Under the pieces are notes generated by a model. It did no database searches. It was not told the DNA's origin and saw only the letters and a list, made by a program, of their open reading frames with translations. Position numbers and translations under genes: made by a program. Below, one piece after another: positions 7,819 to 15,982 of a DNA stretch of 22,226 nucleotides. Source of the stretch: CAZWRV01 sp964636325. GTDB lineage: Bacteria > Verrucomicrobiota > Lentisphaeria > Victivallales > GWF2-50-93. Position 1 is the first letter of the stretch. Every line of letters starts with the position of its first letter. Where the stretch lies: contig CAZWRV010000100.1 of assembly GCA_964636325.1 (NCBI GenBank), positions 1 to 22,226 on the forward strand. The letters run 5' to 3'.

Positions 7819-9093
7819 ATGAAATGTTTTGAAGAATTGAAGGCCAGGGGATACGTCTACCAGGCGACGGACGATGCCGTGGAGGGCCTGCTCAACGACG
7901 GCAGGGCCGTGTTCTACGCGGGGTTCGATCCTACGGCGGACAGCCTGCATGCCGGGCATCTGCAGCTTGTGATGAAGATCAGGCGTCTCCAGGCGGCGGG
8001 CCATGTGCCGGTCATACTTGTCGGCGGGGCGACGGCGCTGGTGGGCGATCCGTCGGGCAAGACCGAGGCGCGTCCGATCCAGGCGCGCGAGCTTGTGGCC
8101 GAGAACGCCGAGAAGATCAAGCGGCAGCTGTCCAGGTTCATCGATGTCTCTGAGGGCAAGGCGCACTTCGTCAACAACCTCGACTGGTTCAAGGATCTGC
8201 AGTTGATCGACTTCCTGCGCGACATCGGCTCCCGCTTCAGCGTGAACAAGATGATCGCCGCCGAATCGGTTAAACAGCGCCTGGAGACCGGGATTTCATA
8301 TCTCGAATTCAGCTACATGCTCCTTCAGGCGTACGACTTCCTTGTGCTCAACCGGGACTTGAACTGCAACCTCCAGATCGGCGGCCAGGATCAGTGGGGG
8401 AATATCGTCGCCGGGATCGAGCTTGTCCGCCGGATGGAAGGCAAGGAGGTCTTTGGCCTCACGATGCCGCTTCTGCTGAATTCCCAGGGCGAGAAGTTCG
8501 GGAAGAGCGCCGGGAACGCGGTCTGGCTGGACGAAGCCAGGACATCGGTCTTTGACTACTACCAGTTCTGGCGCAACACGCCCGACTCGGAAGTCGGGAT
8601 TCTGCTTCTGAGGTTCACATCGCTTCCGGTGGACGAGGTGAAGGAGCTTGGGAAGCTCGAGTCGCCGCTCATCAACCGCGCCAAGGAGATACTCGCATTC
8701 GAGGCTACGGCGCTCGCGCACGGCGTCGACGCAGCGAAGAAGGTCTATTCTTCGGCATGCGCCAAGTTCGGATATGCCGACCCTGAGGGGAAGGTGAGGA
8801 CGTCCAGCGCGATAACAGGCGTGGCATATGGACGGGGCGACGACGATCTGCCGTCGCACACGCTGAACCCGTCGGATCTCGAAGGAGAAGGAGTTTGGAT
8901 CGTCAAGCTTTTCACCGACTCGGGGCTCTGCTCCAGCAGCGGGGAGGCGAGGAGGCTCATCAAGGGCGGCGGAGCGTATCTGAACGACGACAAGATATCC
9001 GACCAGAACCTGCACCTCGTGCGCAAGGATTTCGAAAAGGGCGAGGTCGTCCTGAAGGCCGGAAGGAAGAACCTTAGGAAGATCAAGGTTTGA
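7819..9093 (+). CDS. tyrS: Tyrosyl-tRNA synthetase
   Basis: This enzyme charges tRNA-Tyr with tyrosine in the cytoplasm using ATP. The 424-residue length is typical of bacterial TyrRS. Class I signatures are present: HAGH at 44-47 (HIGH motif), GGQDQWGNI at 188-196 in the tyrosine-binding region, and KFGKS at 226-230 (KMSKS motif). The C-terminal 65 residues form an S4-like RNA-binding domain (SGEARRLIKGGGAYLNDDKI). The ATG at 7819 gives the full family N-terminus (YQATDDAVEGLL...AGFDPTADSLHAGH); the ribosome binding site is weak (GGAAGAAATGG region). It is the first gene of a tight tyrS-comF-accD run, probably co-transcribed. Confidence 0.97.
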   Translation: MKCFEELKARGYVYQATDDAVEGLLNDGRAVFYAGFDPTADSLHAGHLQLVMKIRRLQAAGHVPVILVGGATALVGDPSGKTEARPIQARELVAENAEKIKRQLSRFIDVSEGKAHFVNNLDWFKDLQLIDFLRDIGSRFSVNKMIAAESVKQRLETGISYLEFSYMLLQAYDFLVLNRDLNCNLQIGGQDQWGNIVAGIELVRRMEGKEVFGLTMPLLLNSQGEKFGKSAGNAVWLDEARTSVFDYYQFWRNTPDSEVGILLLRFTSLPVDEVKELGKLESPLINRAKEILAFEATALAHGVDAAKKVYSSACAKFGYADPEGKVRTSSAITGVAYGRGDDDLPSHTLNPSDLEGEGVWIVKLFTDSGLCSSSGEARRLIKGGGAYLNDDKISDQNLHLVRKDFEKGEVVLKAGRKNLRKIKV

Positions 9094-9122
9094 TTTTTCC
9101 ACAGGACGTGGAAAAATCAGCT

Positions 9123-9830
9123 ATGACGATGGACGCCAAGTCACTGAACTTCTTTTCCCTTTTCCTCTCCTTCCTCTGTCCGGTCTGCGGTGAGCGCGAC
9201 CGGGACGAGGGCGACGAGATCTGCGGCGAATGCCGTTCCCGCATCCGGTTCATCGCGCCGCCGTATTGTTCCGGCTGCGGCGGCGAGAACGACGGCATCT
9301 TCGATGTGTGCCGCCACTGCCTGAAGGAGGATCGCAGGCCCTGGAGGCACGCGTCCAGCATCATGCGCTTCGAAGGGGCTGGCAGGGAGATAATCCACCG
9401 CTTCAAGTACCAGGACGACACGGCGCTGGGAAGGATGCTCGGCCACCTTGCCGCAGAAAGGATCAGGAGGGACGCTGTCAAGGCCGACTTCATAACTCCG
9501 GTCCCACTGCACTGGATCCACTACTGGATGCGCGGATACAACCAGTCGGAGATAGTCTGCCGCTTCATCTCGGCCGAGACCGGCCTCCCGCTTGTAAAGG
9601 CGCTCGTCAGAACCAAGTTTACCAGGAGGCAGGCCTCCCTGAGCAGGGAGGATCGCAGGAAAAACATAAAGGGAGTTTTTTCGGTTGCGGAAGGTGTCAT
9701 TTTGCGAAACAGAAGTATATTGATCGTCGATGATGTCCTTACGACGGGGGTGACTTTGGCCTCCGCGGCCTCGGCCCTGCTCGACGCCGGGGCGTCAGAG
9801 ACCAGCGTCCTTACGTTAGCAAGAGGTTGA
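9123..9830 (+). CDS. comF: ComF family phosphoribosyltransferase-like protein
   Basis: This protein of about 235 residues belongs to the ComF/GntX family. These are phosphoribosyltransferase-fold proteins linked to DNA uptake in naturally competent bacteria and to other roles elsewhere. The N-terminus carries eight cysteines in four CxxC pairs (Cys19/22, 34/37, 49/52, 63/66), forming a double zinc-finger-like module. The C-terminal half carries the PRPP-binding loop ILIVDDVLTTGVTL (about 199-212). The ATG at 9123 is preferred; another ATG at 9129 and a TTG at 9090 overlapping the tyrS stop are also in frame. It ends five bases before accD begins, which supports co-transcription. The window holds no other competence gene, so a role in DNA uptake is not implied. 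Confidence 0.88.
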   Translation: MTMDAKSLNFFSLFLSFLCPVCGERDRDEGDEICGECRSRIRFIAPPYCSGCGGENDGIFDVCRHCLKEDRRPWRHASSIMRFEGAGREIIHRFKYQDDTALGRMLGHLAAERIRRDAVKADFITPVPLHWIHYWMRGYNQSEIVCRFISAETGLPLVKALVRTKFTRRQASLSREDRRKNIKGVFSVAEGVILRNRSILIVDDVLTTGVTLASAASALLDAGASETSVLTLARG

Positions 9831-9834
9831 TGCG

Positions 9835-10689
9835 ATGTCGCTTTTCAATTCGAACAAGTATTCGACGATCAAGTCCACGAAGAAGAAGGAGATACCGCAG
9901 GGGACCTTCCAGAAATGCCCCGAGTGCAACGAGTCCGTCTTCAAGGGGATGCTCGAAACCAACTTCAACGTCTGTCCAAAATGCTCCTACCATTCGCCGA
10001 TAACCGCCCAGAGGAGGCTGGAACTTCTTACCGACTCCGGCAGCTTTGCCGAGATAGACGCGGGTATGACTTCCACGGATCCTTTGAAGTTCGACGGGGT
10101 CGCGCCCTATACCGAGAAGCTCAAGTCCAACATCCAGAAGTCCGGCATGAACGAGGCGATCATATGCGGGACGGCCAAGCTCGACGGGCGCGAGATGGCG
10201 CTGGGCATCATGGATTTCCGCTTCCTTGGGGCCAGCATGGGGTCCGTCGTCGGCGAGAAGGTGGCAAGGGTCACAGAGCTTGCGACGCAGAAGAGGCTGC
10301 CCCTGGTGATTGTGACGGCCAGCGGCGGCGCCCGGATGTATGAGGGGATGCTCAGCCTCATGCAGATGGCCAAGACAAGCGGCGCGCTCCACCGGCACGC
10401 CTCCGCCGGATGCCCCTATATCGTGATAATGACCCATCCGACAACGGCCGGGGTCACTGCGAGCTTCGCATCGCTCGGCGACATTATCATCGCCGAACCC
10501 CGCGCCCTGATAGGGTTCGCTGGCCCCCGCGTCATCAAGGACACCACCCAGGCCAAGCTGCCCGAAGGCTTCCAGTCATCCGAATTCCTCATCAAGAAGG
10601 GCTTCATCGACAGGATCGTCGACAGGCGCAACCTCCGCAAGGAGCTCTCCCTCCTCCTCGAATACTTCCAGGGCGCCTGCAAGAGCTGA
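9835..10689 (+). CDS. accD: Acetyl-CoA carboxylase carboxyltransferase subunit beta
   Basis: This subunit, with AccA, transfers the carboxyl group from biotin carrier protein to acetyl-CoA, giving malonyl-CoA for fatty acid synthesis. The 284-residue protein has the N-terminal zinc ribbon typical of AccD (Cys28, Cys31, Cys47, Cys50). The crotonase-fold carboxyltransferase domain includes ASGGARMYEGMLSLMQM and TAGVTASFASLGDIIIAEP followed by ALIGFAGPRVI. A GAGG ribosome binding site lies about eight bases before the ATG. It is the last gene of the tyrS-comF-accD run and is followed 43 bp later by a strong hairpin shared with the opposing trxB. Confidence 0.96.
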   Translation: MSLFNSNKYSTIKSTKKKEIPQGTFQKCPECNESVFKGMLETNFNVCPKCSYHSPITAQRRLELLTDSGSFAEIDAGMTSTDPLKFDGVAPYTEKLKSNIQKSGMNEAIICGTAKLDGREMALGIMDFRFLGASMGSVVGEKVARVTELATQKRLPLVIVTASGGARMYEGMLSLMQMAKTSGALHRHASAGCPYIVIMTHPTTAGVTASFASLGDIIIAEPRALIGFAGPRVIKDTTQAKLPEGFQSSEFLIKKGFIDRIVDRRNLRKELSLLLEYFQGACKS

Positions 10690-10731
10690 AATCTCAAGGA
10701 GGCCTCCGGATTTCCTTTTCAGATTTCCTGA

Positions 10732-10774
10732 CGTAAATATTCAGTGAAAGGGCGTAGTTCACTGAATATTTACG
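10732..10774. repeat. 17-bp perfect hairpin between convergent accD and trxB
   Basis: CGTAAATATTCAGTGAA (10732-10748) and its exact inverse (10758-10774) flank a nine-base loop. It sits between two converging genes and could act as a bidirectional 3'-end structure, although no U-tract follows. A homologous hairpin occurs at 12260-12304. Confidence 0.85.
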
Positions 10775-10852
10775 ACGGGTGGAGGAAGATTGGATGACCC
10801 GCCTTCGTAAAGAAACCACGGCGCGGCTAGATGGATGATTGGCTTGGAAATT

Positions 10853-11776
10853 CTAATGCCTGCCTTCGAGCCAGCGCTCGGCGTCGATGGCGGCCTTGCA
10901 GCCCATCCCTGCGGCGGTGACGGCCTGCCTGTAGATGTGGTCGGCGCAGTCGCCGGCGGCGAAGACTCCGTCGACGCTTGTATAACTGCTTGTGTCCCTG
11001 AGCCTTATATAGCCGACATCGTCCATATCGACCTTGCCCTTGAATATCTCGGTGTTAGGGATGTGGCCGAGCGCGGCGAAGTAGCCGGTGCATTTGAGTG
11101 AGCTTTCGGCGCCGGTCTTGAGGTTTTTCACCGTCACAGCCTCGACCTCGTTCCGGCCGATGATGTCGGAGACGACTGAGTCCCATACGAACTTGATTTT
11201 CGGGTTTGCCTTCGCCCTTTCGGCCATGATTTTGGAGGCCCTGAGCTGATCGCGCCTGTGTATCACGGTGACGGAGCTGGCGAAGCGGGTGAGGAAGATG
11301 GCCTCCTCCATGGCGGTGTCGCCGCCGCCGATGACGACCACGTCCTGCTTCCTGAAGAAGGCGCCGTCGCATGTGGCGCAGGCCGAAACGCCCTTGCCGA
11401 GAAGTCTTTTTTCGGACTCCAGGCCAAGCCAGCGCGGGGATGCGCCGGTCGCGATTATCAGAGCCAGGCATTCCATGGTGGAACCGCCCGCCAGCGTGAT
11501 TTTGTGGGGGCCGCCCGGCTTGAGCTCGACTGAAACCGCCCTGTCGTTCACCATACGGGTTCCGAAGCGCTCGGCCTGCTTTTGAAATGCGGACATCAGC
11601 TCGAAGCCGTTCACGGGATCCTTGAAGCCGGGATAGTTCTCGATGTCGCTTGTCTGCGTGAGCTGTCCGCCGGGGACGCTGCCGCTTATGAGCAATGGCT
11701 CGTTTCTGGCCCGGGAAGAATAAATTGCCGCGGTCAGGCCTGCCGGCCCGCTGCCGATGATTATGATCTTTTCCAT
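10853..11776 (-). CDS. trxB: Thioredoxin reductase
   Basis: This NADPH-dependent flavoenzyme reduces thioredoxin in the cytoplasm. The product is 307 residues from the ATG at 11776, typical of low-molecular-weight TrxB. It shows the FAD-binding GSGPAG near the N-terminus, the redox-active CATC (133-136) followed by DG, the NADPH-binding GGGDTAMEE (about 150-158) with HRRDQLRAS, and the C-terminal FAD segment GVFAAGDCAD. An in-frame GTG at 11788 would add four residues; the ATG fits the family N-terminus (MEKIIIIGSGPAG). It converges with accD, and its upstream region is occupied by a terminal-inverted-repeat element starting about 28 bp from the start codon. Confidence 0.96.
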   Translation of the reverse strand: MEKIIIIGSGPAGLTAAIYSSRARNEPLLISGSVPGGQLTQTSDIENYPGFKDPVNGFELMSAFQKQAERFGTRMVNDRAVSVELKPGGPHKITLAGGSTMECLALIIATGASPRWLGLESEKRLLGKGVSACATCDGAFFRKQDVVVIGGGDTAMEEAIFLTRFASSVTVIHRRDQLRASKIMAERAKANPKIKFVWDSVVSDIIGRNEVEAVTVKNLKTGAESSLKCTGYFAALGHIPNTEIFKGKVDMDDVGYIRLRDTSSYTSVDGVFAAGDCADHIYRQAVTAAGMGCKAAIDAERWLEGRH

Positions 11777-11803
11777 AGGTTGAAGCACGCCTTATCCAAG
11801 GGG

Positions 11804-12049
11804 TTTTAACCTAATTGCCGCAGTTGAAAATATGCTTTATAAATTAACACACTCATAATAAGGCATTTACATATTTAGAGGCTTTCACCCAATGAGTGAA
11901 AGCCAGTTCCGGCATATTTTCAACCCGGGAGGGTTGGCCGCATTCGCCATATCTACTTCGTTAGCTTCAACTTGCAGTGGTCACCACAGCTGCGTCTTGC
12001 TGCCTGGTAGCTACGGCAAATGCGGCCAACTGCGGCTATTAGGTTTAAA
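11804..12049. mobile_element. MITE-like element with 23-bp terminal inverted repeats and nested stems
   Basis: Terminal inverted repeats at 11804-11826 and 12027-12049 share 21 of 23 positions (core AACCTAAT-GCCGCAGTTG). Inside, two further stems branch: GTTGAAAATATGC (11823-11835) pairs exactly with GCATATTTTCAAC (11912-11924), and GTTGGCCGCATTCGCC (11933-11948) pairs at 15 of 16 with 12015-12030. The first branch encloses the hairpin GGCTTTCAC-ccaatga-GTGAAAGCC (11880-11904). There is no open frame or transposase and no clear target-site duplication. A structured RNA is the alternative reading. Confidence 0.55.
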
Positions 12050-12200
12050 GCAGCGGTAAAGATAGTCATGCAAGCGGCCAAGTCAAACAGGGCAATCCCA
12101 GATTTCCTGTTATGCCGAGCACAGCATACAAGGAAACCTGAAGGCGGGTGAATGGTGAATCGTGATTGGCGGCAAGAGGGGGATACCAGATACCAGATAT

Positions 12201-12217
12201 CAGATTCCGGATGATCG
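12201..12217. repeat. Dispersed short repeat, copy 1
   Basis: CAGATTCCGGATGATCG here recurs as CAGATTCCGGATAATCG at 21096-21112, 16 of 17 matching. It is preceded by a GATACCA micro-tandem (12183-12200). The rest of 12050-12259 holds nothing I recognise. Confidence 0.5.
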
Positions 12218-12259
12218 CCGCCAGGTCACGAGAGGTTTCGAAAGTATCGGCAGGTTCCG

Positions 12260-12304
12260 GTAAATGTTCAGTGAACGGACGGGGGCGGTTCACTGAACAT
12301 TTAC
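12260..12304. repeat. 17-bp perfect hairpin downstream of the toroid gene
   Basis: GTAAATGTTCAGTGAAC (12260-12276) and its exact inverse (12288-12304) flank an 11-base G-rich loop. It starts 23 bp after the stop of the minus-strand toroid gene. It is homologous to 10732-10774, with A-T replaced by G-C at the same stem position. Confidence 0.85.
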
Positions 12305-12327
12305 AGATATCAGATGCCGAAAGAGGA

Positions 12328-14067
12328 TTATTCGATGACCAGGCCCCCGCCATCGTCCTTCTTCTTGCCCGCGTCGGGAGGCGGCGGCGGAGCAGCGGCC
12401 TTGCCGCCGCCTTCCGCGCCTGCCTTTCCTGCCTCTGCTGCCGGCATCGCGGGGATGGGCAGTCCGCCCTTTGCCTCGGCGACCTTGAATGTGGGCAGAT
12501 ACCTGTAGTAGACCTCGAGCATCAGTGCGCAGAGGCATGTGGCGTAGATGCAGTCGTCAAGTTCGGAGCCGCCGATCTCGCCTTCCTGCTTCGCGGCGCC
12601 GCCGGCGGCGGCCGCAGCCTTGGCCGCAACCCTCTTCGGCGTTTCAAAATGTCCATCGGCATGCTGGACGCGGAGAAGCTCGGTGGTGAACATCTTGTTC
12701 CATTCCTTCCACTCCTTGCCGGAGCCTTCAAAGGCCTGGAAGAAGACCTGCGTCTGGTAATACCATCTGTAGCAGTCAAAGCCCAGCGGCTCCTTGAAAG
12801 AGAACTTGTTGTATGTCGTGAGAAGATAATTCACTCCGTCCTTGGCGGCGGCCTCCCTGCCCGCGCCCATGAGCTGCAGCGCTAGAGTCGAGGCGGCCGA
12901 TACATTCGCGCCGCCGTTGCCGCCCGGTTTTGCGCCGCCGACTTCGTTTTGATATACGAAACCACGGTCGGCCTTCATAAGGGTGCTGAAGCACTGGATG
13001 GACTTCATCATCGCCTGCTCGAGTCCCTGGGCGGTGCTGCCTGCGGCGAATCCGGCCTTCAACGCCTGACACGCCCAGCCCATGACGGACGAGTCGCACC
13101 TGCCGCTCTTGCCGTATGAATAGTCGTAGCCGCCTCCGACATTCTGCCCGTTGACGGCGATCTGGACGTTCTTGTTCATGACCGCCTCGAGCATCGGTAT
13201 CTTTGTGAGTGCATAAGCCTCGCAGAGAGCATAGGTGAATATCATATGGCCGTAGCCTGAGGCGCCTGCAGCAACAGGATTGGGGGAATCTCCGTATTCC
13301 ACAAGCTTCTTTATGCCTTTCAGTACGCATGCGCCGAACTCCTGCGACGACGGAGTCTCCCCGTGCGCGAGGAAAGCCAGAAGCGCCAAACCGGTGAAGG
13401 CTGGCATGTAGCCGCCGTTTTCGCCCCATGAGCCGTCGGCGTTCTGGTGGTCGCGCAGCCACTTGAGGGCCTTGGTGACGGCCAGCTCTGTCCTTGTCGT
13501 GCCGCCATACTGGGCGAGGGCCTTGCCGCGGCCGGAACCGCTCCTCATCGCCATGATTCCTGGGAGGACCAGCGGGGAACTTGAGGGGCGGACCGATAGA
13601 ACGCTGGGCATCGCCACGTCGGTCGCAGGGCCGGCAACGCCGGTGGTCACGTCGGAGACGTCCACGGAGACATCCGTCGAGGAGGAGGACGCGACGGCAG
13701 GCCGGTCGGTGACGACGCTGTCCATCACCTGGTCGATCGGCGGCGGCTCGTCCGGTATCTCCGGCGGCGGTTCCGGAGGAAGCTCGGGCGCCTTCTCCAT
13801 CTCCTTGATCTCAAGATCCTTCACCGTGACCTCGACCTCCTTGGTGGCCGGAGGCTCGACCACGATGGACACCAGAATCGTGATGAAGATTATGTGCCCG
13901 ATTATCGAAATCACCGGCCCCGTAAGGTGCTCCTTGATGTCGCGGAACGTTATCTTCTGCGCCTCAAGGATGTCGTTTATGTCCGGCATCTCCGCCTGCG
14001 CGGCGTTCGGATCCACCTGCGAAGGATCCTGCCCTTCCGGAATCTGATCATATTCTTCGTCTGCCAT
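12328..14067 (-). CDS. Membrane-anchored alpha/alpha-toroid (squalene-cyclase-repeat) protein, paralogue 1
   Basis: The product has 579 residues. A charged cytoplasmic N-terminus (1-50, DINDILEAQKITFRDIKEHLTGP) leads into one membrane segment (51-70) and then a TonB-like stretch EVEVTVKDLEIKEMEK with a Pro/Glu linker (93-112). A Ser/Val linker follows, then a toroid domain (about 190-530) like prenyltransferase/squalene-oxidase repeats, with the QW-type motif QNADGSW (208-214), GRCDSSVMGWACQA, and the last helix IYATCLCALMLEVYYRYLP. An Ala/Pro tail ends in DDGGGLVIE. The DxDD acid of class II cyclases is not seen, so a structural or binding role is likelier than terpene cyclisation. AGGAG lies eight bases before the ATG, and the gene has its own promoter. 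Function is unknown; similar proteins recur in Lentisphaerae and Planctomycetes. Confidence 0.8.
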   Translation of the reverse strand: MADEEYDQIPEGQDPSQVDPNAAQAEMPDINDILEAQKITFRDIKEHLTGPVISIIGHIIFITILVSIVVEPPATKEVEVTVKDLEIKEMEKAPELPPEPPPEIPDEPPPIDQVMDSVVTDRPAVASSSSTDVSVDVSDVTTGVAGPATDVAMPSVLSVRPSSSPLVLPGIMAMRSGSGRGKALAQYGGTTRTELAVTKALKWLRDHQNADGSWGENGGYMPAFTGLALLAFLAHGETPSSQEFGACVLKGIKKLVEYGDSPNPVAAGASGYGHMIFTYALCEAYALTKIPMLEAVMNKNVQIAVNGQNVGGGYDYSYGKSGRCDSSVMGWACQALKAGFAAGSTAQGLEQAMMKSIQCFSTLMKADRGFVYQNEVGGAKPGGNGGANVSAASTLALQLMGAGREAAAKDGVNYLLTTYNKFSFKEPLGFDCYRWYYQTQVFFQAFEGSGKEWKEWNKMFTTELLRVQHADGHFETPKRVAAKAAAAAGGAAKQEGEIGGSELDDCIYATCLCALMLEVYYRYLPTFKVAEAKGGLPIPAMPAAEAGKAGAEGGGKAAAPPPPPDAGKKKDDGGGLVIE

Positions 14068-14128
14068 TTTTCCATCTCCTTAATATTAAGATATTTGCGA
14101 AATCACCATGCCTCGTCCACATGCAATA

Positions 14129-14156
14129 AACATATATGGTATTTCCGAGGCTTCAA
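14129..14156 (-). promoter_or_regulatory. Sigma70-like promoter of paralogue 1
   Basis: On the minus strand, -35 TTGAAG (14151-14156) and -10 TATGTT (14129-14134) are 16 bases apart, about 62 bases before the ATG. The arrangement and surrounding bases (ATACCATATATG, TTATTGC) match the promoter upstream of paralogue 3. A direct repeat ATTTGCT-ag-ATTTGCT (plus strand, 14161-14176) lies just upstream. Confidence 0.6.
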
Positions 14157-14198
14157 GCGAATTTGCTAGATTTGCTCGATTTTTTTTCGAAGTTGAGC

Positions 14199-15929
14199 TT
14201 ATTCTATGACTAGTCCGCCGCCTTCATCCCTTTTCTTAGGCTTTTCAGGTGCTTCGGCGGCTCCGGGCTGCTTCGGGGGGGCATCGCCTTCATCGAATAC
14301 AGGCAGTCCGCCTTTGGCTTCCGCGACTTTGAAGGTTGGAAGATATCTGTAATAGACCTCGAGCATAAGGCAGCAGAGGCTGGTTGCATAGACATAGTTG
14401 TCGAATTCCGAGAACGCGTTTTCGCCTCCGCCCTGCTTCACGGCGCCGCCGGCGGCCGCGGCGGCTCTTGCGTTCCATCTCGCGGGGGTTTCGAAATGGC
14501 CGTCCCCCTTCTGGACTCTAAGCAGCTCGGTGGTGAACATCTTGTTCCATTCCTTCCATTCCTTGCCCGTCCCTTCGAACGCCTGGAAGAGGGCCTGGGT
14601 CTGGTAGTACCACCTGTACAGGGCGAATTCGACGTTCGGAGTATCCTTCCAAGTGAAAGAGTTGCAGCGTTGGATAAGGTAGTTGACGCCGTCCTTCGCG
14701 GCTGCCTCCCTGCCCGCGCCCATCAGTTGAAGCGCCAGCGTGGAGGCGGCGGTCACGTTGGGCGAACCTACGCCTCCGGGCCTGGCTCCGCCTATGTTGT
14801 TGGAGTAGACGAATCCGGTGTCCGCCTTCATGAGCGTGCTGAAGCACTGGATCGACTTCATCATGGCCTGCTCCAGGCCCTGGGCGGTGCTGCCCGCCGC
14901 AAATCCCGCCTTCATGGCTTGGCATGTCCAGCCCATCACCGACGAGTCGCATCTGCCATCCTTGTTGTCGTACGAGTAGTTGTAGCCGCCCGCGGGATTC
15001 TGCCCGTTGACGATGATCTGGACATTCTTGTTCATCACCGGTTCGAGCATCGGAATTTTTGTGAGAGCATAAGATTCGCACAGGGCATAGGTGAAAATCT
15101 GGTGGCCGTAGCCGCTGCCTGCCCCAGTCCGTATTGGATCGGATGATTCCCCGTATTCGACCAGCTTCTTGATGGCCCTTAGGACGCAGATGCCGAAATC
15201 CTGCGAGGACGGGGTCTCGCCGTGCGCCAGGAAGGCGAGAGTGGCCATCCCGGTGAATGCAGGCTGGTAGTTTCCGTTCTCTCCCCAGGATCCGTCCATG
15301 TTCTGGTGGTCCCGCAGCCATTTGAGGGCCTTGGTGACGCCGAACTCGGTCCTGTTGGAACCTCCGAACTGGGCCAGCGCCTTTCCGCGCGCGGCGCCGG
15401 ATCTCATCGCCATTACGCCGGGTATGACAAGGTTCGACGTCGAAGGGCGAACGGACATCAGGCTCGGCATGGCGACGTCCGTCTCGGGGCCCGCCACGCC
15501 CGTAACGACGTCGGAGACGTTGACGGCGACTTCGCTTGATGCGGCGGCCGAGGGGGCGTTGCTCGTGGCGACATTCTCGACGATCTGGTCGACCGGCGGA
15601 GGCTCGTCATTGATTTCAGGCGGCTGCAAGTCCTCCATCGGAGGATCGGGAATGTTCTCCATCTCCTTGAGCTCCAGATCCTTGACAGTGACCTCCACCT
15701 CCCTGACTGTCGGAGGTTCGACCACGATCGAGACCAACGCGGTGATGAAGAGCACATGGATTATCAGGGAAATGAGAGGCCCGGTCAGATGATCCTTGAT
15801 GTCCTGAAGGCTTATCTTCTGGGCTTCGATGATGTCCCTAATGTCGGGGACTGCGGCGGCCGCGGCCCCTTTCCCATGCGGGGGGTGGTGGAGCTCCCCG
15901 CCGGCCTGGATTTCTTCCTGGTTTCCCAT
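14199..15929 (-). CDS. Membrane-anchored alpha/alpha-toroid protein, paralogue 2 (divergent)
   Basis: This 576-residue protein has the same plan as its neighbours: N-terminus 1-50 (here His/Pro/Ala-rich, HHPPHGKGAAAAA), a membrane segment (51-70, PLISLIIHVLFITALVSIVV), EVEVTVKDLELKEMEN with a Pro-rich linker, and a toroid with QNMDGSW and GRCDSSVMGWTCQA. It ends in EVYYRYLP, an acidic/Pro linker and DEGGGLVIE. It differs most from the other two in the extreme N-terminus, the proline linker and the last loops, and loses one cysteine (FALYRWYYQ against FDCYRWYYQ). It starts 53 bp after paralogue 3 ends, with GGAG eight bases before the ATG and no separate promoter seen, so the two are probably co-transcribed. 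It may fill a distinct position in a shared complex. Confidence 0.8.
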   Translation of the reverse strand: MGNQEEIQAGGELHHPPHGKGAAAAAVPDIRDIIEAQKISLQDIKDHLTGPLISLIIHVLFITALVSIVVEPPTVREVEVTVKDLELKEMENIPDPPMEDLQPPEINDEPPPVDQIVENVATSNAPSAAASSEVAVNVSDVVTGVAGPETDVAMPSLMSVRPSTSNLVIPGVMAMRSGAARGKALAQFGGSNRTEFGVTKALKWLRDHQNMDGSWGENGNYQPAFTGMATLAFLAHGETPSSQDFGICVLRAIKKLVEYGESSDPIRTGAGSGYGHQIFTYALCESYALTKIPMLEPVMNKNVQIIVNGQNPAGGYNYSYDNKDGRCDSSVMGWTCQAMKAGFAAGSTAQGLEQAMMKSIQCFSTLMKADTGFVYSNNIGGARPGGVGSPNVTAASTLALQLMGAGREAAAKDGVNYLIQRCNSFTWKDTPNVEFALYRWYYQTQALFQAFEGTGKEWKEWNKMFTTELLRVQKGDGHFETPARWNARAAAAAGGAVKQGGGENAFSEFDNYVYATSLCCLMLEVYYRYLPTFKVAEAKGGLPVFDEGDAPPKQPGAAEAPEKPKKRDEGGGLVIE

Positions 15930-15982
15930 ATGTCCAACTCCGTGAGATTGAAGCTATCAGAGAATGGAAGGCAGAGGCGATG

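Noticed and set aside
10690..10852. Classical Rho-independent terminator after accD
   Set aside because: The hairpin is strong, but no run of T follows on either strand, so it is listed only as a repeat with possible 3'-end function.
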